Assembly (NCBI RefSeq): GCF_028737265.1
Contig: NZ_JAQZAK010000001.1
Coordinates: forward strand, 868,001-932,000
DNA length: 64,000 bases
Direction of reading: 5' to 3'
From: Actinomycetospora callitridis
GTDB lineage: Bacteria > Actinomycetota > Actinomycetes > Mycobacteriales > Pseudonocardiaceae
Within the stretch, counting starts at the first letter, position 1, and the number at the start of each line of letters is the position of its first letter. The notes beneath the pieces are model-generated. The model was not told the DNA's origin. It was given only the letters and a program-made list of their open reading frames with translations, and made no database searches. This document shows, piece by piece, positions 63,946-64,000 of the stretch. The translations under genes were made by a program, and so were the position numbers.

Positions 63946-64000
63946 GTGGCGCTCGCGTGCGCGTGGTCGATCGGGCTGCGCGGGGTCGACGGCGAGGTCG
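63946..64000 (+). CDS. comM: Mg-chelatase-like ATPase ComM/YifB (start only)
   Basis: Only about 18 codons lie inside the window: GTG then ALACAWSIGLRGVDGEV, which is the standard N-terminus of the YifB/ComM AAA+ family (family knowledge). It starts one base after the yraN stop codon. The gene runs past the window end. Confidence 0.78.
   Translation, partial: MALACAWSIGLRGVDGEV

Overview
The window is chromosomal DNA of a very high-GC actinomycete, with GTG starts common and 4-base GTGA/ATGA gene overlaps throughout. From recalled M. tuberculosis gene order it follows the backbone ppk1-fbiD-gpsA-ddl-thiL-ung-rpmB-recG-pyc-rsmD-coaD-sepIVA-yceD-rpmF-rnc-mutM-smc-ftsY-amt-glnB-glnD-ffh-rpsP-KH-rimM-trmD-rplS-lepB-rnhB-DUF2469-yraN-comM (roughly Rv2984 to Rv2897c). 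The order, the DUF397/XRE pair and the regulator content point to Pseudonocardiales (Pseudonocardia or Actinomycetospora-like). This placement is an inference. I see no tRNA, rRNA, CRISPR array, transposase or prophage.

Layout. 1-10.3 kb: polyphosphate kinase, the F420 guanylyltransferase, lipid genes plsC-gpsA, an RsbW-like kinase, a PdxR/MocR regulator coupled to tryptophan 2,3-dioxygenase, ddl, DUF3515, a stand-alone Lrp effector domain, and thiL. 10.3-18.2 kb: a minus-strand operon iclR-HAD phosphatase-glcD-glcE-glcF, divergent from malate synthase. Together these form a plausible 2-phosphoglycolate to malate salvage route. 18.3-26.7 kb: ung, a DUF397/XRE (WhiJ-like) locus with its own inverted repeat, rpmB, recG, an NlpC/P60 hydrolase behind a possible c-di-AMP riboswitch, and a lipoprotein alpha/beta hydrolase. 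26.8-31.1 kb: pyc, rsmD and a small lipoprotein. 31.4-33.3 kb: a low-complexity acidic protein convergent with an uncharacterised two-gene operon (an apolipoprotein-like helical protein plus an 80-residue partner). This is the least explained locus here.

34.1-46.3 kb: coaD, sepIVA, yceD-rpmF-rnc-mutM, a DUF1059 fusion divergent from a LuxR regulator, smc and ftsY. 46.8-51.2 kb: the nitrogen-control operon amt-glnB-glnD with a GlnR-like box. 51.3-64 kb: ffh, accessory metabolic and transport genes, then the ribosome-maturation and secretion series rpsP to comM, the last cut by the window end.

Two copies of a near-perfect palindrome of about 50 bp occur, both built on CACGTGAGYGAAGTTCCC arms. 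One lies between the convergent genes thiL and glcF, where it can act as a terminator. The other sits in frame inside the pdxR coding sequence, in the linker between the DNA-binding and aminotransferase domains. This is the most striking single observation in the window.
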